Shown in pieces: positions 46,707 to 57,552 of a stretch of 64,000 nucleotides of DNA; position 1 is the stretch's first letter; each line of letters opens with the position of its first letter. Location: contig NZ_JGVW01000074.1 in assembly GCF_000687455.2 (NCBI RefSeq), positions 20,818-84,817 of the forward strand, given 5' to 3'. The notes under the pieces are model-generated. The model saw nothing but the letters and a program-made list of their open reading frames with translations. It was not told the origin of the DNA and did not search any database. Source of the stretch: Burkholderia sp. lig30. GTDB taxonomy: Bacteria; Pseudomonadota; Gammaproteobacteria; Burkholderiales; Burkholderiaceae. The position numbers were made by a program, and so were the translations under genes.

Positions 46707-47855
46707 CTATGGTTTGGCTGCGCTGCCGGCGGCCGGGCCGCCTTGCGCTTCGATGTAGGTCACCAGCGCGGTCAGCTCCTGCTCGCTCAGGTCGAAGTGC
46801 GGCATGATCGGGGCGAAGCCCTTCACGACACGGGCCTTCGGGTCGCGGATGAAGGCGCGCAGATACGCTTCGTCCACCTTCGCGGTGCTGCCGTCGGCCA
46901 TCGTTTCGGTCTTGCCGTACAGGCCCTTCCAGGTGGGGCCCACGCGCGGACTGCCGTCCACGGTGTGGCAGGCGAAACAGCCCTTGGCCTCTGCGAGCGA
47001 CTTGCCCTGGCCAGCGAGCGCCTGGGTGCTGCCGCCTGCAGCGGCGGCTGCGGCCTGCACCGTGGCCTGCTGCCGTTGCGCGAACGTGCTCTGCTGCGCC
47101 AGCCAGCGCGAGAACGCGGCTTCGTCTTCCACCACCACCACGCCGCGCATGCCGGAGTGCCCGATACCGCAAAGCTGCGCGCACAGGATGTCGTAACGCC
47201 CGGCCTTGGTCGGCGTAAACCAGAAGGTCGTCACCATGCCGGGCACCATGTTCATGCGCGCACGGAACGGCGGTACGTAGAAGTCGTGCAGCACGTCGCG
47301 CGACCGTGTCAGGACCTGGATCGGCCGGTTGAGCGGCAGGTGCACCTCGGGCGTCTCGATCAGGTAGTTGTCACGGCCGTTGGGGTCGCCGGGGTTCAGG
47401 CCGAAGGGGTTGTCGTTGCTGATGTAGCGCACGTCCGTCGTGCCCAGCTTGCCGCCGGGGCCGGCAAAGCGGAAGCGCCATTGCCATTGCTGGCCGAGCA
47501 CTTCCATCTGCAGCACGTTGGGTGGCGGCCGGACGTAGTCCGCGTAGACGAACAGCCCCGGCGCCAGCAGCGCGGCCACGCCGACCGCGGTCAGGCCGAT
47601 CAGCCACCATTCCAGCCGCTTGTTGTGCGGCTCGTAAGCCGCGCGATGCCCGTTGCGGTGACGGTAGCGCAGCAGCGCGATCACGATGAACAGGTTGATC
47701 GCGATGAAGAGCACGCCGGTGATGACGAGCGTGATCGTCAGCATGTCGTCCATGCGCACCCAGTTCGACGCGATCGGCGTGACCCACCACGGACTGGCAA
47801 AGTGAAACCCCACCGCCAGTACGATGATCAGGATCAGGGCAATCGCAAGCGCCAT
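46707..47855 (-). CDS. ctaC: cytochrome c oxidase subunit II with fused cytochrome c domain (caa3 type)
   Basis: 382 residues: two N-terminal helices, a cupredoxin domain with the CuA ligands C-A-Q-L-C-G-I-G-H-S-G-M (about 224-235), an alanine-rich linker, then a C-terminal cytochrome c domain with C-F-A-C-H near 290 and a distal methionine in P-I-M-P-H-F. The covalently bound heme makes this a caa3 oxidase. First gene of a five-gene operon whose assembly factors and heme A synthesis genes are not in the window. Confidence 0.93.
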   Translation of the reverse strand: MALAIALILIIVLAVGFHFASPWWVTPIASNWVRMDDMLTITLVITGVLFIAINLFIVIALLRYRHRNGHRAAYEPHNKRLEWWLIGLTAVGVAALLAPGLFVYADYVRPPPNVLQMEVLGQQWQWRFRFAGPGGKLGTTDVRYISNDNPFGLNPGDPNGRDNYLIETPEVHLPLNRPIQVLTRSRDVLHDFYVPPFRARMNMVPGMVTTFWFTPTKAGRYDILCAQLCGIGHSGMRGVVVVEDEAAFSRWLAQQSTFAQRQQATVQAAAAAAGGSTQALAGQGKSLAEAKGCFACHTVDGSPRVGPTWKGLYGKTETMADGSTAKVDEAYLRAFIRDPKARVVKGFAPIMPHFDLSEQELTALVTYIEAQGGPAAGSAAKP

Positions 47856-48216
47856 GGGCCGCCTCGCTGCGTGTCACTCGCTGGAGCCGCTGACAAGGCG
47901 TTCCGGGCATCGCCGTGTCGCGTTGCCGTACTTCGTACTGTCTGCGCCGGCGCATCTGCCAGGATCAGCTTCGCTGAGCGTTGCAGGCGGCTCTAAAGCA
48001 AAGGTAGTCCTCTCCTTTGCATCGTGCAAGGCAGCGCAACGGGAGGCGTTCCCCCTATCCGGATCGCGCGAATGGACGCGTCATTTGCTGCGATGCAAGG
48101 CAAAACGGCCGCCTTCGGCATCGGTTGCCGAGGCGGCCGTCTCCCGAGGGCGCCGGGTGTTTGGCGTTTGTTCACACGTGAACGGAGCCGATCGGCGCGG
48201 CGGAAAAAGCGGCGCG
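47856..48216. promoter_or_regulatory. region upstream of the cox operon
   Basis: 361 nt expected to hold the cox promoter. It contains a gttcac-AC-gtgaac inverted repeat near 48170 and a minus-strand terminator (listed separately), so the cox genes are probably transcribed from their own promoter here. No gene was recognised. Confidence 0.4.
48102..48139 (-). terminator. intrinsic terminator of the upstream membrane-protein gene
   Basis: Fourteen- to fifteen-bp GC-rich stem (cggccgccttcggca pairing with tgccgaggcggccg, one bulge) with AAAA on the left, i.e. UUUU on the minus strand, about 80 nt past the stop at 48217. Confidence 0.8.
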
Positions 48217-48729
48217 TCAGTGCATCGCGTCCTGCTTGCGCCGTTCCAGCATGCCGTAGACGATGGCTGTGACCGCGCCAAACAGCAGGTTTGCCAACAA
48301 GGGGCCGGCACCCCGCTCCGAGACGAACCAGGGGAACACGGCCGTCATGACGTAGAAGTTCCACCCATACGCGACGATCCCGAAGGCGAGCCCGATGACG
48401 GCCTCCATGCCCATGCTCGAATCGAAGCGGAAAGGCGCAATGACCGCGCCGAGAATCATCCCCATGATGGCGCCGAGCACGTAGTGCAGGACCAGCGCCG
48501 TTACCACGATGCCAAGGCTGAAGAGCGAGATCTGGTCGAGCGCACCCGACCCCATCACCATCGCCGCGATCTTGTGAGCCGGTCGCCACGGGCTTTCATT
48601 GAGCACGATGGTCGACCAGAGGAGTTCCAGCACCATCACCAGGGCACCACCCGCGACACCGGCCACGGCAGCGGCGAGCCAGTCGGGCATGCGCCGTTCC
48701 CAATGGTGTGATTGAATGTGCAGTTCCAT
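48217..48729 (-). CDS. integral membrane protein of unknown function
   Basis: 170 residues with about four hydrophobic segments (near 25-45, 70-95, 118-140, 146-165). ATG 48729 follows GGAGGTC and starts M-E-L-H-I-Q-S-H-H-W-E-R-R. The family was not recognised; it resembles uncharacterised membrane proteins found next to terminal-oxidase genes. A terminator separates it from the cox operon on the same strand, so any link is by position only. Confidence 0.6.
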   Translation of the reverse strand: MELHIQSHHWERRMPDWLAAAVAGVAGGALVMVLELLWSTIVLNESPWRPAHKIAAMVMGSGALDQISLFSLGIVVTALVLHYVLGAIMGMILGAVIAPFRFDSSMGMEAVIGLAFGIVAYGWNFYVMTAVFPWFVSERGAGPLLANLLFGAVTAIVYGMLERRKQDAMH

Positions 48730-48913
48730 ACGACCTCCTTGCCGACAGTTCGACTTCAGCACTCAGGTACCGAAAGCGCCACTCGCCTGGCTTCAGCGCC
48801 ACTCGCGTCGAAAGTGCGTCCCTTATGCGATTCAGAATGGCAGATATGGGTGCCAACGCAAGGTACAAAAACCCTGCGCGTGCCGCTTCGACGCATTGCG
48901 GCGGCGCGTGCGC

Positions 48914-50215
48914 TTATTCGCTGCTCAGATAGAAGAAGCGGAACAGGAAGACCGCCGCGATGATCCAGACGATCGGCTTGACCTGACGAACCTGACCCGT
49001 CAGCAGCTTGAGGCCGCCGTATGCGATGAAGCCGAACGCGACGCCGTTGGCGATCGAATACGTAAACGGCATCAGCAGCGCGGTGAGGGCGGCGGGCACG
49101 GCTTCCGTCGCGTCGTCCCACGGCACGTCGACCATGTCGCGCAGCATCAGGCACGATACGTAAAGCAGCGCGGGCGCGGTCGCATACCCCGGCACGACGC
49201 CGGCGAGCGGCGCGATGAACAGGCACGCGAGGAACAGCACCGCGACGGTGATCGCGGTGACGCCGGTGCGGCCGCCGGCCTGCACGCCGGACGCGCTTTC
49301 GATGTACGCGGTGGTCGACGAGGTGCCGAGCAGCGAGCCGGCGACGATCGCGGAGCTGTCGGCGAGCAGCGCCTTGTTCAGGCGGTCCATCTTGCCCTCG
49401 ACGAGCAGGCCGGCGCGGTTCGCGACGCCCATCAGCGTGCCCGTCGCGTCGAACAGCTCGACGAGGAAGAACACGAGGATCACGTTGACGATGCCGGTCG
49501 ACAGCGCCGCGCCGATGTCGAGCTTGAACAGCGTCGCGTCGATCGACGGCGGCGCGGAGAACACGCCGTGGAACTCGTTGCCGCCGAAGAAGAACGACAG
49601 GATCGTGACCGCGAGGATGCCGATCAGGATCGCGCCGCGCACGCGCAGGAAATCGAGCGTGACGATCGTGAAGAAGCCGATGATCGCGAGGACCGTGGTG
49701 GGCTTGTGCAGATCGCCGAGCGTGACGAGCGTGGCCGGATTGCCGACGATCACGCCCGAGGTCTTCAGCGAGATGATGCCGAGGAACAGGCCGATGCCCG
49801 ACGTGATCGAGATGCGCAGCGATTTCGGAATGCCGTTGACGATCGCCTCGCGCACGCGGAACAGCGTGACGACGAGGAACAGGCAGCCGGAGATGAACAC
49901 CGCGCCGAGCGCCGCCTGCCAGGTGAAGCCGAGCCCCTTGACGACGGTATACGCGAAGTAGGCGTTCAGCCCCATGCCGGGTGCGCACGCGATCGGGTAG
50001 TTCGCGTAGAGGCCCATGATCAGCGACGCGAGCGCGGCGACGATGCAGGTCGCGACGAATACGGATGCCTTGGGCATGCCGGCGTCGCCGAGGATCGACG
50101 GGTTGACGAAGATGATGTAGGCCATCGTCAGGAAGGTGGTGACGCCCGCGAGTATTTCGGTGCGTAGGTCGGTGCCGGCTTCAGCGAAGCCGAAATACCG
50201 TTTGATGGATTCCAT
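48914..50215 (-). CDS. NCS2-family purine/uracil permease (AzgA-like)
   Basis: 433-residue transporter with 12-14 helices. Typical of the AzgA/GhxP branch: the start R-Y-F-G-F-A-E-A-G-T-D-L-R-T-E-I-L-A-G-V-T-T-F-L-T-M-A-Y-type opening, then P-G-M-G-L-N-A-Y-F-A-Y and the substrate-site region G-T-S-S-T-T-A-Y-I-E-S-A-S-G-V. Likely imports adenine, guanine or hypoxanthine by proton symport. ATG 50215 follows GGAGAAAC. No purine riboswitch was seen in the leader. Confidence 0.9.
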   Translation of the reverse strand: MESIKRYFGFAEAGTDLRTEILAGVTTFLTMAYIIFVNPSILGDAGMPKASVFVATCIVAALASLIMGLYANYPIACAPGMGLNAYFAYTVVKGLGFTWQAALGAVFISGCLFLVVTLFRVREAIVNGIPKSLRISITSGIGLFLGIISLKTSGVIVGNPATLVTLGDLHKPTTVLAIIGFFTIVTLDFLRVRGAILIGILAVTILSFFFGGNEFHGVFSAPPSIDATLFKLDIGAALSTGIVNVILVFFLVELFDATGTLMGVANRAGLLVEGKMDRLNKALLADSSAIVAGSLLGTSSTTAYIESASGVQAGGRTGVTAITVAVLFLACLFIAPLAGVVPGYATAPALLYVSCLMLRDMVDVPWDDATEAVPAALTALLMPFTYSIANGVAFGFIAYGGLKLLTGQVRQVKPIVWIIAAVFLFRFFYLSSE

Positions 50216-51241
50216 GAAGGCGTTTCTCCGTTGGGATTGTCGTGTTGCATGCCGCGTCGAGGGGGTGAACGGGCGACGCGGCGGTACTTTAACCAGCCAC
50301 TGGGGTTCGGCTAACGGCGGGATTGTAATAGCGGAGAAGGGCCGGACGATATTTGCGGCTGTCGCGTGCCGTGGCGGACCGGCATGGGAACGGGTCGATG
50401 GCGCGTCGGCACGTACCGGGGCGGGCGTGGCAACGGCTGTTTTTAGCGTGGGGGGCTGGGAAAGAAGGCTGTCTGTTGTGTATTTGTATGAATATCGAAA
50501 GGTGGCGTCCTGGATAAACAAAGGATGACGAATGGCTTGAGGCGGAAGCCGTGCCAGGCCATCCGGTCACGGTTACATGGCCATAAATGACGGCGTGGCA
50601 GTCGTGCCGGTCACGTTCGGTTCGAAGGACAAGGTGGGCGTGCTGGTATTCATGAAGCGGAAGGACGGGATCCGGAAAATAACCAAGGTCGAAGATACTT
50701 TGGATTGCAGATAATTATCCGGATGGGGAATGTCGGTTTGAGGATGAGTCGCCGCCCGTTTGGCAGGCGTCAGGCGCGACCGCGACGCTGACGCAGCGGA
50801 TTTTCCGCGTTGGTGTCGGCCTGTCCCGGTGACGGGACAACGACATATTTCTGCCATCGATGACCGTCATGCTGGATCGGAGCAGAGGCACCGCATGACG
50901 TCACGGCGCGCTTGATTCGTCGGATGATCCCGGGGTGTCGCGATGGAATCCGGCTATGCTGCCCTGAAGGCGCGCACTGCGCAACTGTCATTTTCGCGGG
51001 CCTGTCGGACTGTGGTTTTTGTGTGTAAATGAATGCAAAACCGGATCGCATAAATCGAGAACTGTTTCTAGGATACTGAAACCGCTCGCGCACATGCCGG
51101 GCGGTTCGTCGCTATCGCAGGGAAGGCGGCCGGCGCACCACCCGGCTGCGCGATGCGAAGGCCATCGTCGCGCGTCCGGGCAAGCGCGCGCGGTCAGATC
51201 GATTGCCCGGTGCGAGTTCGTCCGTCATCACGGAGGTCAGC
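50216..51241. other. gene-poor stretch upstream of the permease
   Basis: About 1 kb with no confident gene. A tiny frame at 50577-50714 is listed separately. Fragments such as D-E-W-L-E-A-E-A-V-P-G-H-P-V-T-V-T-W-P (near 50526-50585) have coding-like composition but no start, so decayed genes may be present. The permease promoter should lie within 50230-50330. Confidence 0.4.
50577..50714 (+). CDS. possible small protein (45 aa)
   Basis: Frame of 45 codons starting M-A-I-N-D-G-V-A-V-V-P-V, lysine-rich in its second half and ending D-T-L-D-C-R. Composition is plausible for a real peptide, but no ribosome site precedes the ATG and no family is recognised. It could equally be a fragment of a decayed gene. 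Confidence 0.25.
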   Translation: MAINDGVAVVPVTFGSKDKVGVLVFMKRKDGIRKITKVEDTLDCR

Positions 51242-51520
51242 ATGTTGAACTGGATCAGCCGTTGGGCAATGCGGCACGCCCCGACGCCGGAGAAAACCGC
51301 TGCGTCGATGCTCGTCAATGCGCGGATGGAACTGTTTACCGCGGAACAGCGTGTCATCGACGCGAAATTGCAGGCGGATTACTGGCGTACGCGGGTGTCG
51401 TTTCTCGAGGAGGTGCAGCGGCAAGGCATCGAGCCCTGGGTCAGCGCACAGCCGTCGCAAAAGCCGGAGGTCGAGGTCAGTCCCCGTGCGGCGGGGCCGC
51501 GGCTCGCGGCCAGTACCTGA
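51242..51520 (+). CDS. hypothetical protein, probable coiled coil
   Basis: 92 residues starting M-L-N-W-I-S-R-W-A-M-R, with a long amphipathic helix around residues 24-62 (M-E-L-F-T-A-E-Q-R-V-I-D-A-K-L-Q-A-D-Y) and a disordered tail. A GGAGGT site seven bases upstream of the ATG supports translation. Family not recognised. Confidence 0.55.
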   Translation: MLNWISRWAMRHAPTPEKTAASMLVNARMELFTAEQRVIDAKLQADYWRTRVSFLEEVQRQGIEPWVSAQPSQKPEVEVSPRAAGPRLAAST

Positions 51521-51694
51521 CGCTGTCCTTGCGCTTCGTGCGGCATCGCGTGGCACGTTTCGGCGTGCCATGCGCGCACGCGTCATGCCGCACGCGCCAG
51601 CGAGGCCGGGCGTGCAGTTGCGCGTGCGGGGCATGCCACGCGCATGATCGCGCGCGGCTTTGCGCGGCCTTTTAGGGGCGGCTCGATTCAAGGC

Positions 51695-52069
51695 TCATGC
51701 ACGCCTTCGCCATCGCTCGCGCGCGAAGCGCCGCAGATCCGCGAACGCGCGCCGCAGTCTTTCGCCGCGGCGCTCGTACGCGGTCATGATCGACACCTCC
51801 GCCGGGCGCTCGCCGTCGGCGCTCAGCCAGATGCGTTCGCCGCGCCTGATGCGCATCGTCTCGCCCGGCCGGATCCAGAAATCGTCGACGCAGGGCGGGC
51901 GTGTGAGCCATAGCGCCACGTTGTGTGCGCGAATCTCCGCGTCGCGGTGCGCGCGCCACGTCATCGTCGCGTGCGGCGCGACGGCGAAGTGAATCACGAC
52001 TCTCGGCAGGGCGATCGCGTCTTGGCGGCGCAGATCGGGACGAACAAACAACTGACCGGCTTGATCCAT
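51695..52069 (-). CDS. DUF2917 domain-containing protein
   Basis: 124 residues. The core W-L-T-R-P-P-C-V-D-D-F-W-I-R-P-G-E-T-M-R-I-R-R-G-E-R-I-W-L-S matches the beta-rich DUF2917 pattern (W-x-T-x-x-G-D-x-x-D-x-x-L-x-x-G), followed by a basic C-terminal helix rich in arginine. ATG 52069 has GGAG seven bases upstream. Function unknown. Confidence 0.65.
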   Translation of the reverse strand: MDQAGQLFVRPDLRRQDAIALPRVVIHFAVAPHATMTWRAHRDAEIRAHNVALWLTRPPCVDDFWIRPGETMRIRRGERIWLSADGERPAEVSIMTAYERRGERLRRAFADLRRFARERWRRRA

Positions 52070-52110
52070 CGTCATCTCCATCCGTTGAGCCGGGCGGATG
52101 ACGCGCACCA

Positions 52111-52145
52111 AAACAAAAGGCCTCATCCGTTTCCGGCGAGGCCTT
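52111..52145 (-). terminator. intrinsic terminator, minus strand
   Basis: Eight-bp stem (aaggcctc / gaggcctt) with an A-rich left flank that gives a U-rich tract on the minus strand. It lies downstream of the gene at 52319-52603. Confidence 0.6.
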
Positions 52146-52318
52146 GTGACATGCAGCGCTGCTGCAGATGCTAACGCACAAGCTCTCCCGGTGACTCGCC
52201 GTGAATGGCGTTCACTGGGTGATTAATCGCGATGGCGATGGGCTTGAGCGTTTGCATGTCGAAGAGTGTGTCGTTGCGTCGCGGTGCTGTCAACGAAAAT
52301 TTTCGGGATGGCCGGGGC

Positions 52319-52603
52319 TTATGCGCCGGCCTGGTCGAACGCGCCTTTCAGCAGCTCGGTCAGCAGGCCGGTCATGCCTTCGGGATGCGTGGCCGCGCGC
52401 GCCTTGAGCTGTTCGACCAGCTCGGCGTTCAGTTTGCACGCGAACGGCACGAGGCCCTGTTCCTGATCGAGCTTGCGCTGTGCCCGGCGGTCGAGCTGGG
52501 CCGCTTCGCTGCCTTTGCCGAAGCGCGCGGACGCCGACTGCTTCATCGCGTGGGTCAGCTTGAGTGCCTTGTTCTTCTCGAGATCGGTTTTCTTCATGGC
52601 CAT
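52319..52603 (-). CDS. small conserved hypothetical protein
   Basis: 94 residues, lysine-rich N-terminus (M-A-M-K-K-T-D-L-E-K-N-K-A-L-K-L) and a helical C-terminal half (A-E-L-V-E-Q-L-K-A-R-A). The short G-L-V-P-F-A-C-K-L-N strand before that helix hints at a ribbon-helix-helix-like DNA-binding fold, but this is speculative. AGAGGTG precedes the ATG at 52603. Confidence 0.55.
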   Translation of the reverse strand: MAMKKTDLEKNKALKLTHAMKQSASARFGKGSEAAQLDRRAQRKLDQEQGLVPFACKLNAELVEQLKARAATHPEGMTGLLTELLKGAFDQAGA

Positions 52604-52622
52604 CGCGGCACCTCTTTGGGAA

Positions 52623-52751
52623 ATGAAGCCGCGATTGTACGCATTTCACGCGGACGTGCGTCCGTTGTGCTGCGTGCCGCACGTGCTCGAGGATATTCGG
52701 GCCATGATGGCGTCGCTCGGCGGCACCATCGAAATCGACGAGTACCGGTAG
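52623..52751 (+). CDS. possible small protein (42 aa)
   Basis: Divergent from the gene above. 42 codons, M-K-P-R-L-Y-A-F-H-A-D-V-R-P-L-C-C-V-P-H to G-T-I-E-I-D-E-Y-R. GGGAA immediately before the ATG is a weak ribosome site. Codon use is normal for the genome, so it may be real; no family recognised. Confidence 0.35.
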   Translation: MKPRLYAFHADVRPLCCVPHVLEDIRAMMASLGGTIEIDEYR

Positions 52752-52775
52752 CAGGGCCGGCCGGAATCGCCCCCG

Positions 52776-53549
52776 TCAGCGCTCGCGCGGCGCACTGAAG
52801 CGATCGAGCACCGCCGTCAGCAAATCGATCGGCAATGGAAACACGATCGTCGAGTTCTTGTCGGCGGCGATCGTCGTCAGCGTCTGCAGATAGCGCAACT
52901 GCATCGCCTGCGGCTGCTGCGCGAGCCGCTGCGCCGCTTGCAGCAGCTTCTCGGACGCCTGCAGCTCGCCTTCCGCATGAATCACCTTCGCGCGCCGCTC
53001 GCGCTCGGCTTCGGCCTGGCGCGCGATCGCGCGGATCATCGTTTCGTTCAGGTCCACGTGCTTGATCTCGACCATCGACACCTTGACGCCCCACGCATCG
53101 GTCTGCGCGTCGAGAGTCTTCTGGATGTCGGCATTGAGTTGCTCGCGCTCGGCGAGCAGCGCGTCCAGTTCGTGCTTGCCGAGCACCGAGCGCAGCGTGG
53201 TCTGCGCGAGCTGGCTCGTCGCCTCGAAAAAGCGCGCGACCTGGATCACGGCCTTCTCCGGATCGACGACCCGGAAATACACCACCGCGCTGACCTTCAC
53301 CGACACGTTGTCGCGCGTGATCACGTCCTGCGCGGGCACGTCGAACACGACGGTCCGCAGGTCGATGCGCACCACCTGCTGCACGACCGGGATGATCAGC
53401 ACGAGTCCCGGCCCCTTGACCTTCCAGAAGCGGCCGAGCATGAACACGACGCCGCGCTCGTATTCGCGGAAGATGCGGATCGACGATGCGACGAGCAGCA
53501 CCGCGAACACGATCAGCATGCTGCTGAATCCGAACGTGTAGCCGATCAT
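52776..53549 (-). CDS. slipin/stomatin-like SPFH protein
   Basis: 257 residues: an N-terminal membrane segment (about 5-25), the SPFH/band-7 domain ([12 protein letters not shown] near 32, P-G-L-V-L-I-I-P near 48, V-R-I-D-L-R), and a helical coiled-coil region with [17 protein letters not shown]. It forms membrane-associated oligomers and partners NfeD; start and stop overlap the nfeD gene by 4 nt (ATGA). The role in membrane quality control is known only for the family. Confidence 0.9.
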   Translation of the reverse strand: MIGYTFGFSSMLIVFAVLLVASSIRIFREYERGVVFMLGRFWKVKGPGLVLIIPVVQQVVRIDLRTVVFDVPAQDVITRDNVSVKVSAVVYFRVVDPEKAVIQVARFFEATSQLAQTTLRSVLGKHELDALLAEREQLNADIQKTLDAQTDAWGVKVSMVEIKHVDLNETMIRAIARQAEAERERRAKVIHAEGELQASEKLLQAAQRLAQQPQAMQLRYLQTLTTIAADKNSTIVFPLPIDLLTAVLDRFSAPRER

Positions 53550-55066
53550 GATTTTTCTCCTTGGGATGACGGCGTTTCGTAGAGCGGCGCGACGGTCAGC
53601 AGCAGTCCGCTGCGGCCGGTGACGCGGACCCGGCAGCCGGGCGCGAGCGGCACATGGCACGCGACGCGCCAGCGCTCGCCGTGGATCAGCGCCCAGCCGG
53701 CGGCGGACGGCGGGTGGCCGGCGGCAGTCGGCGGCTGGTCGGGCTTGAGCCCGTCGTCGAGTACTTCGCCGATGCTGCCGATGATCGCCTCGGCGCCGCT
53801 GACGATCGGGCGGTGCCGCGCGCGCAGCGCGACGCTCGACACGGCCGTGACGAACAGCGCGCCGCCGCCCGCAAGCCCCACGATCAACGGCCACGGGATG
53901 CCGTAGCCCGGCACGTCGGTATCGATCAGCATCAGCGCGCCGATCGCGAACGACGCGATCCCGCCGAAGCCGAGCACGCCGAAGGTCGGCAGGAACGCCT
54001 CGGCGATCAGGCACGCGAGGCCGATCAGCACGAGCGCAAGGCCCGCGTAGTTGACGGGCAGCAGCTGCATCGCGAACAGGCCGACCAGCAGGCAGATGGT
54101 GCCGACGACGCCCGGCAGCACGAAGCCGGGATTCGCGAATTCGAAGAACAGGCCGTAGATGCCGATCGTCAGCAGGATCAGCGCGACGTTCGGGTCCGCG
54201 ATGATGCTGAGGAAGCGGTTGCGCCAGTCCGGCTCGACGACGTCGAGCGACGCGTGCGCGGTGGCGATGCGTTGCGCGCCCGCGGCGGTCGTGACGGTGC
54301 GGCCGTCGAGCTGGCGCGCGAGATCGGCCGGGTCCTGCGCGATCAGGTCGACGACATGCTGCGCGCGCGCCTCGTCGGCGGACAAACTCACCGCCTCGCG
54401 CACCGCACGCTCGGCCCATGCCGCGTTGCGGCCCCGCAATTGCGCGAGCCCGCGGATGTACGCGGAGGCGTCCTGCATCGCCTTGCGGATCTCGGTCGAC
54501 GCGGTGTCGGTGGGCAGCGCGTCCGACGCGGGCTTCGCGCCCGGCTGCTGCGCCGGGTTGCCGCCGGGCGCGCCGCCGCCGCCGATGCCTATCTGCACGG
54601 GCGACGCCGCGCCGAGGTTGGTGCCGGGCGCCATTGCCGCGATGTGGCTCGCATACACGATATAGGTGCCGGCGCTCGCCGCGCGCGCGCCGCTCGGCGC
54701 GACGAACGCGGCGACCGGCACCGGCGACGCGAGGATCGCCTTGATGATCTGCCGCATCGACGTGTCGAGGCCGCCCGGCGTGTCGAGCTGGAGGATCGCG
54801 AGCGGCGCGCGCTCGCGTGCCGCGCGGCCGAGCGAGCGGACGATGAAATCCGCGCTCGCAGGCCCGATCGCGCCGTTGACCGGAATCACGACGACGGGCG
54901 GCCGCGCGGAGGCGGCTGGCGTAGCCGGAGGCGCGGCGGCGACGGCACAGACGACGAGCAGCGCCGCGAACAGCGCGGCACGCGCGACCCGCGCCGGAAG
55001 CGGATGGTGCGGGTGACGATCCGGCGTGTCGTGCGCCGGCGGCTGCCAGGGAGGATGAAAGCGCAT
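53546..55066 (-). CDS. nfeD: NfeD membrane-bound serine protease
   Basis: 506 residues. A signal or anchor helix (about 25-45), a ClpP-like protease domain (Q-L-D-T-P-G-G-L-D near 95, with a catalytic Ser in A-R-A-A-S-A-G-T-Y near 127), four to five hydrophobic segments (about 240-400) and a C-terminal OB-fold NfeD domain. ATG 55066 begins M-R-F-H-P-P-W. The partner slipin gene follows with a 4-nt overlap; NfeD proteases cleave slipin C-termini in the best-studied archaeal pair. Confidence 0.9.
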   Translation of the reverse strand: MRFHPPWQPPAHDTPDRHPHHPLPARVARAALFAALLVVCAVAAAPPATPAASARPPVVVIPVNGAIGPASADFIVRSLGRAARERAPLAILQLDTPGGLDTSMRQIIKAILASPVPVAAFVAPSGARAASAGTYIVYASHIAAMAPGTNLGAASPVQIGIGGGGAPGGNPAQQPGAKPASDALPTDTASTEIRKAMQDASAYIRGLAQLRGRNAAWAERAVREAVSLSADEARAQHVVDLIAQDPADLARQLDGRTVTTAAGAQRIATAHASLDVVEPDWRNRFLSIIADPNVALILLTIGIYGLFFEFANPGFVLPGVVGTICLLVGLFAMQLLPVNYAGLALVLIGLACLIAEAFLPTFGVLGFGGIASFAIGALMLIDTDVPGYGIPWPLIVGLAGGGALFVTAVSSVALRARHRPIVSGAEAIIGSIGEVLDDGLKPDQPPTAAGHPPSAAGWALIHGERWRVACHVPLAPGCRVRVTGRSGLLLTVAPLYETPSSQGEKS

Positions 55067-55132
55067 CGCGACGGCCGGACGACGCGCGGCCGCGCGCCCT
55101 CCGCCCCACAAAAAAGGGCTATGGCCCGATGT

Positions 55133-56191
55133 TTAAAGATTAGGCGGTTTCTGCGCAAAGCGCGATCCGGCCCGCGTTCGCAGCGCCTCGTCGCGGTAGT
55201 CGGCGGGGCTGCGCCCGCTCCATTTGCGGAACGCGCGATAGAACGCGCTCGGCTCGGCGAAGCCGGCGGCCGCGGCGACGTCGGCGATCGTGCGCGACGG
55301 ATCGGCGAGGGCCTCGTACGCGAGGTCGCGCCGCAGCGCGTCCTTGATCGACTGGTACGCGTGGCCTTCCTGATGCAGCTTGCGGCGCAGCGTCGCCTCG
55401 GCGACGTGGAGCCGGTCGGCCATCTCGGCCGCGCCCGGCCACGCGGCGGGCGGCAGGCCGCGCAGCACCGTGCGCACCCGCTGCGCGAGCGCGTTCGGGT
55501 TGCGGTACTTGACGATGAAGCTGGCCGGTGCGTTGCGCAGGAAGGTCTTCAGCGTCGCGGCGGTCTGCAGGACCGGCAGCGTCGCGAATTCGGGATCGAA
55601 GTCGACGTACGACTCCAGCTGGTTGAAACGCATGTCGTCGCAGAACATCGACGGATACTCGTGCTCGACGGGCGGCGTGTCGCAGCGGAAGCTCGCGTGC
55701 AGCAGCGGGATGCGCCGGCCGATCAGCCAGCAGGTGAGCCCGTAGACGATGATGAAATAGGTCGCATACGTGAACATCGCCGGCACCGGCGCGTTGTTGC
55801 GGTGCACGAAGCGTAGCCGCACGCGCTGCGGGTTCGCGTCGACCTCGGCGTGCAGGTCGTCGAGCACGCAGTGCATGAAATTCACTGCGCGCGCCAGCGC
55901 GTGCAGGCCGTCGCGCGCGGTCAGCGCCGCCTGGCTCATCGCGATGAAGCTGCCGCTTCGCATCGGATGGCTGTCCTGACCGAAGAATTCGTCGTCGAGC
56001 GTGCGGGCAATCGCGTTCCACAGCGCGCCGTACTGCTGCGCGGACACCCGCGCGCGTGGCTCGTCGAGCAGCGCGGGCGCGATGCCGGCCCGCTCCAGCA
56101 GCGCGTCGGCGGGCACGCCGCGCCGCACGGCGAGCGCGACGCTGACCGCGACGAGGCTGATCGCGACGGTTCCTTTGTCTTCCTGCTTCAT
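55133..56191 (-). CDS. AraC family regulator, probably of the valine/isobutyrate operon
   Basis: 352 residues: an N-terminal arabinose-binding-like region of the AraC_binding_2/OruR class (about 20-200) and C-terminal double helix-turn-helix with E-A-T-L-R-R-K-L-H-Q-E-G and A-G-F-A-E-P-S-A-F-Y-R-A-F-R-K-W-S-G near 310-335. ATG 56191 starts M-K-Q-E-D-K-G. It is divergent from the catabolic operon, the position held by mmsR next to mmsAB in P. aeruginosa, so the same control role is inferred. Confidence 0.82.
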   Translation of the reverse strand: MKQEDKGTVAISLVAVSVALAVRRGVPADALLERAGIAPALLDEPRARVSAQQYGALWNAIARTLDDEFFGQDSHPMRSGSFIAMSQAALTARDGLHALARAVNFMHCVLDDLHAEVDANPQRVRLRFVHRNNAPVPAMFTYATYFIIVYGLTCWLIGRRIPLLHASFRCDTPPVEHEYPSMFCDDMRFNQLESYVDFDPEFATLPVLQTAATLKTFLRNAPASFIVKYRNPNALAQRVRTVLRGLPPAAWPGAAEMADRLHVAEATLRRKLHQEGHAYQSIKDALRRDLAYEALADPSRTIADVAAAAGFAEPSAFYRAFRKWSGRSPADYRDEALRTRAGSRFAQKPPNL

Positions 56192-56225
56192 CGGCGGGCG
56201 GCGCGCGGCGCCGCTATGGCAAAAA

Positions 56226-57474
<1,249 letters not shown>

Positions 57475-57552
57475 CGCCGCGCCGTTCACCGTAATGGCAG
57501 CAAGCATGCCTGGCAGAGACCGGTAAACGGCCGCCGGGCATTCGTGGCGTGG

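Noticed and set aside
44886..47996. 1036-codon open frame on the plus strand
   Set aside because: Antisense shadow of the cytochrome oxidase operon; H/R/A/D-rich low-complexity translation without motifs.
48914..50330. Purine riboswitch upstream of the NCS2 permease
   Set aside because: No conserved purine-riboswitch core or three-way-junction pattern could be found in the leader, and the class is rare in this group.
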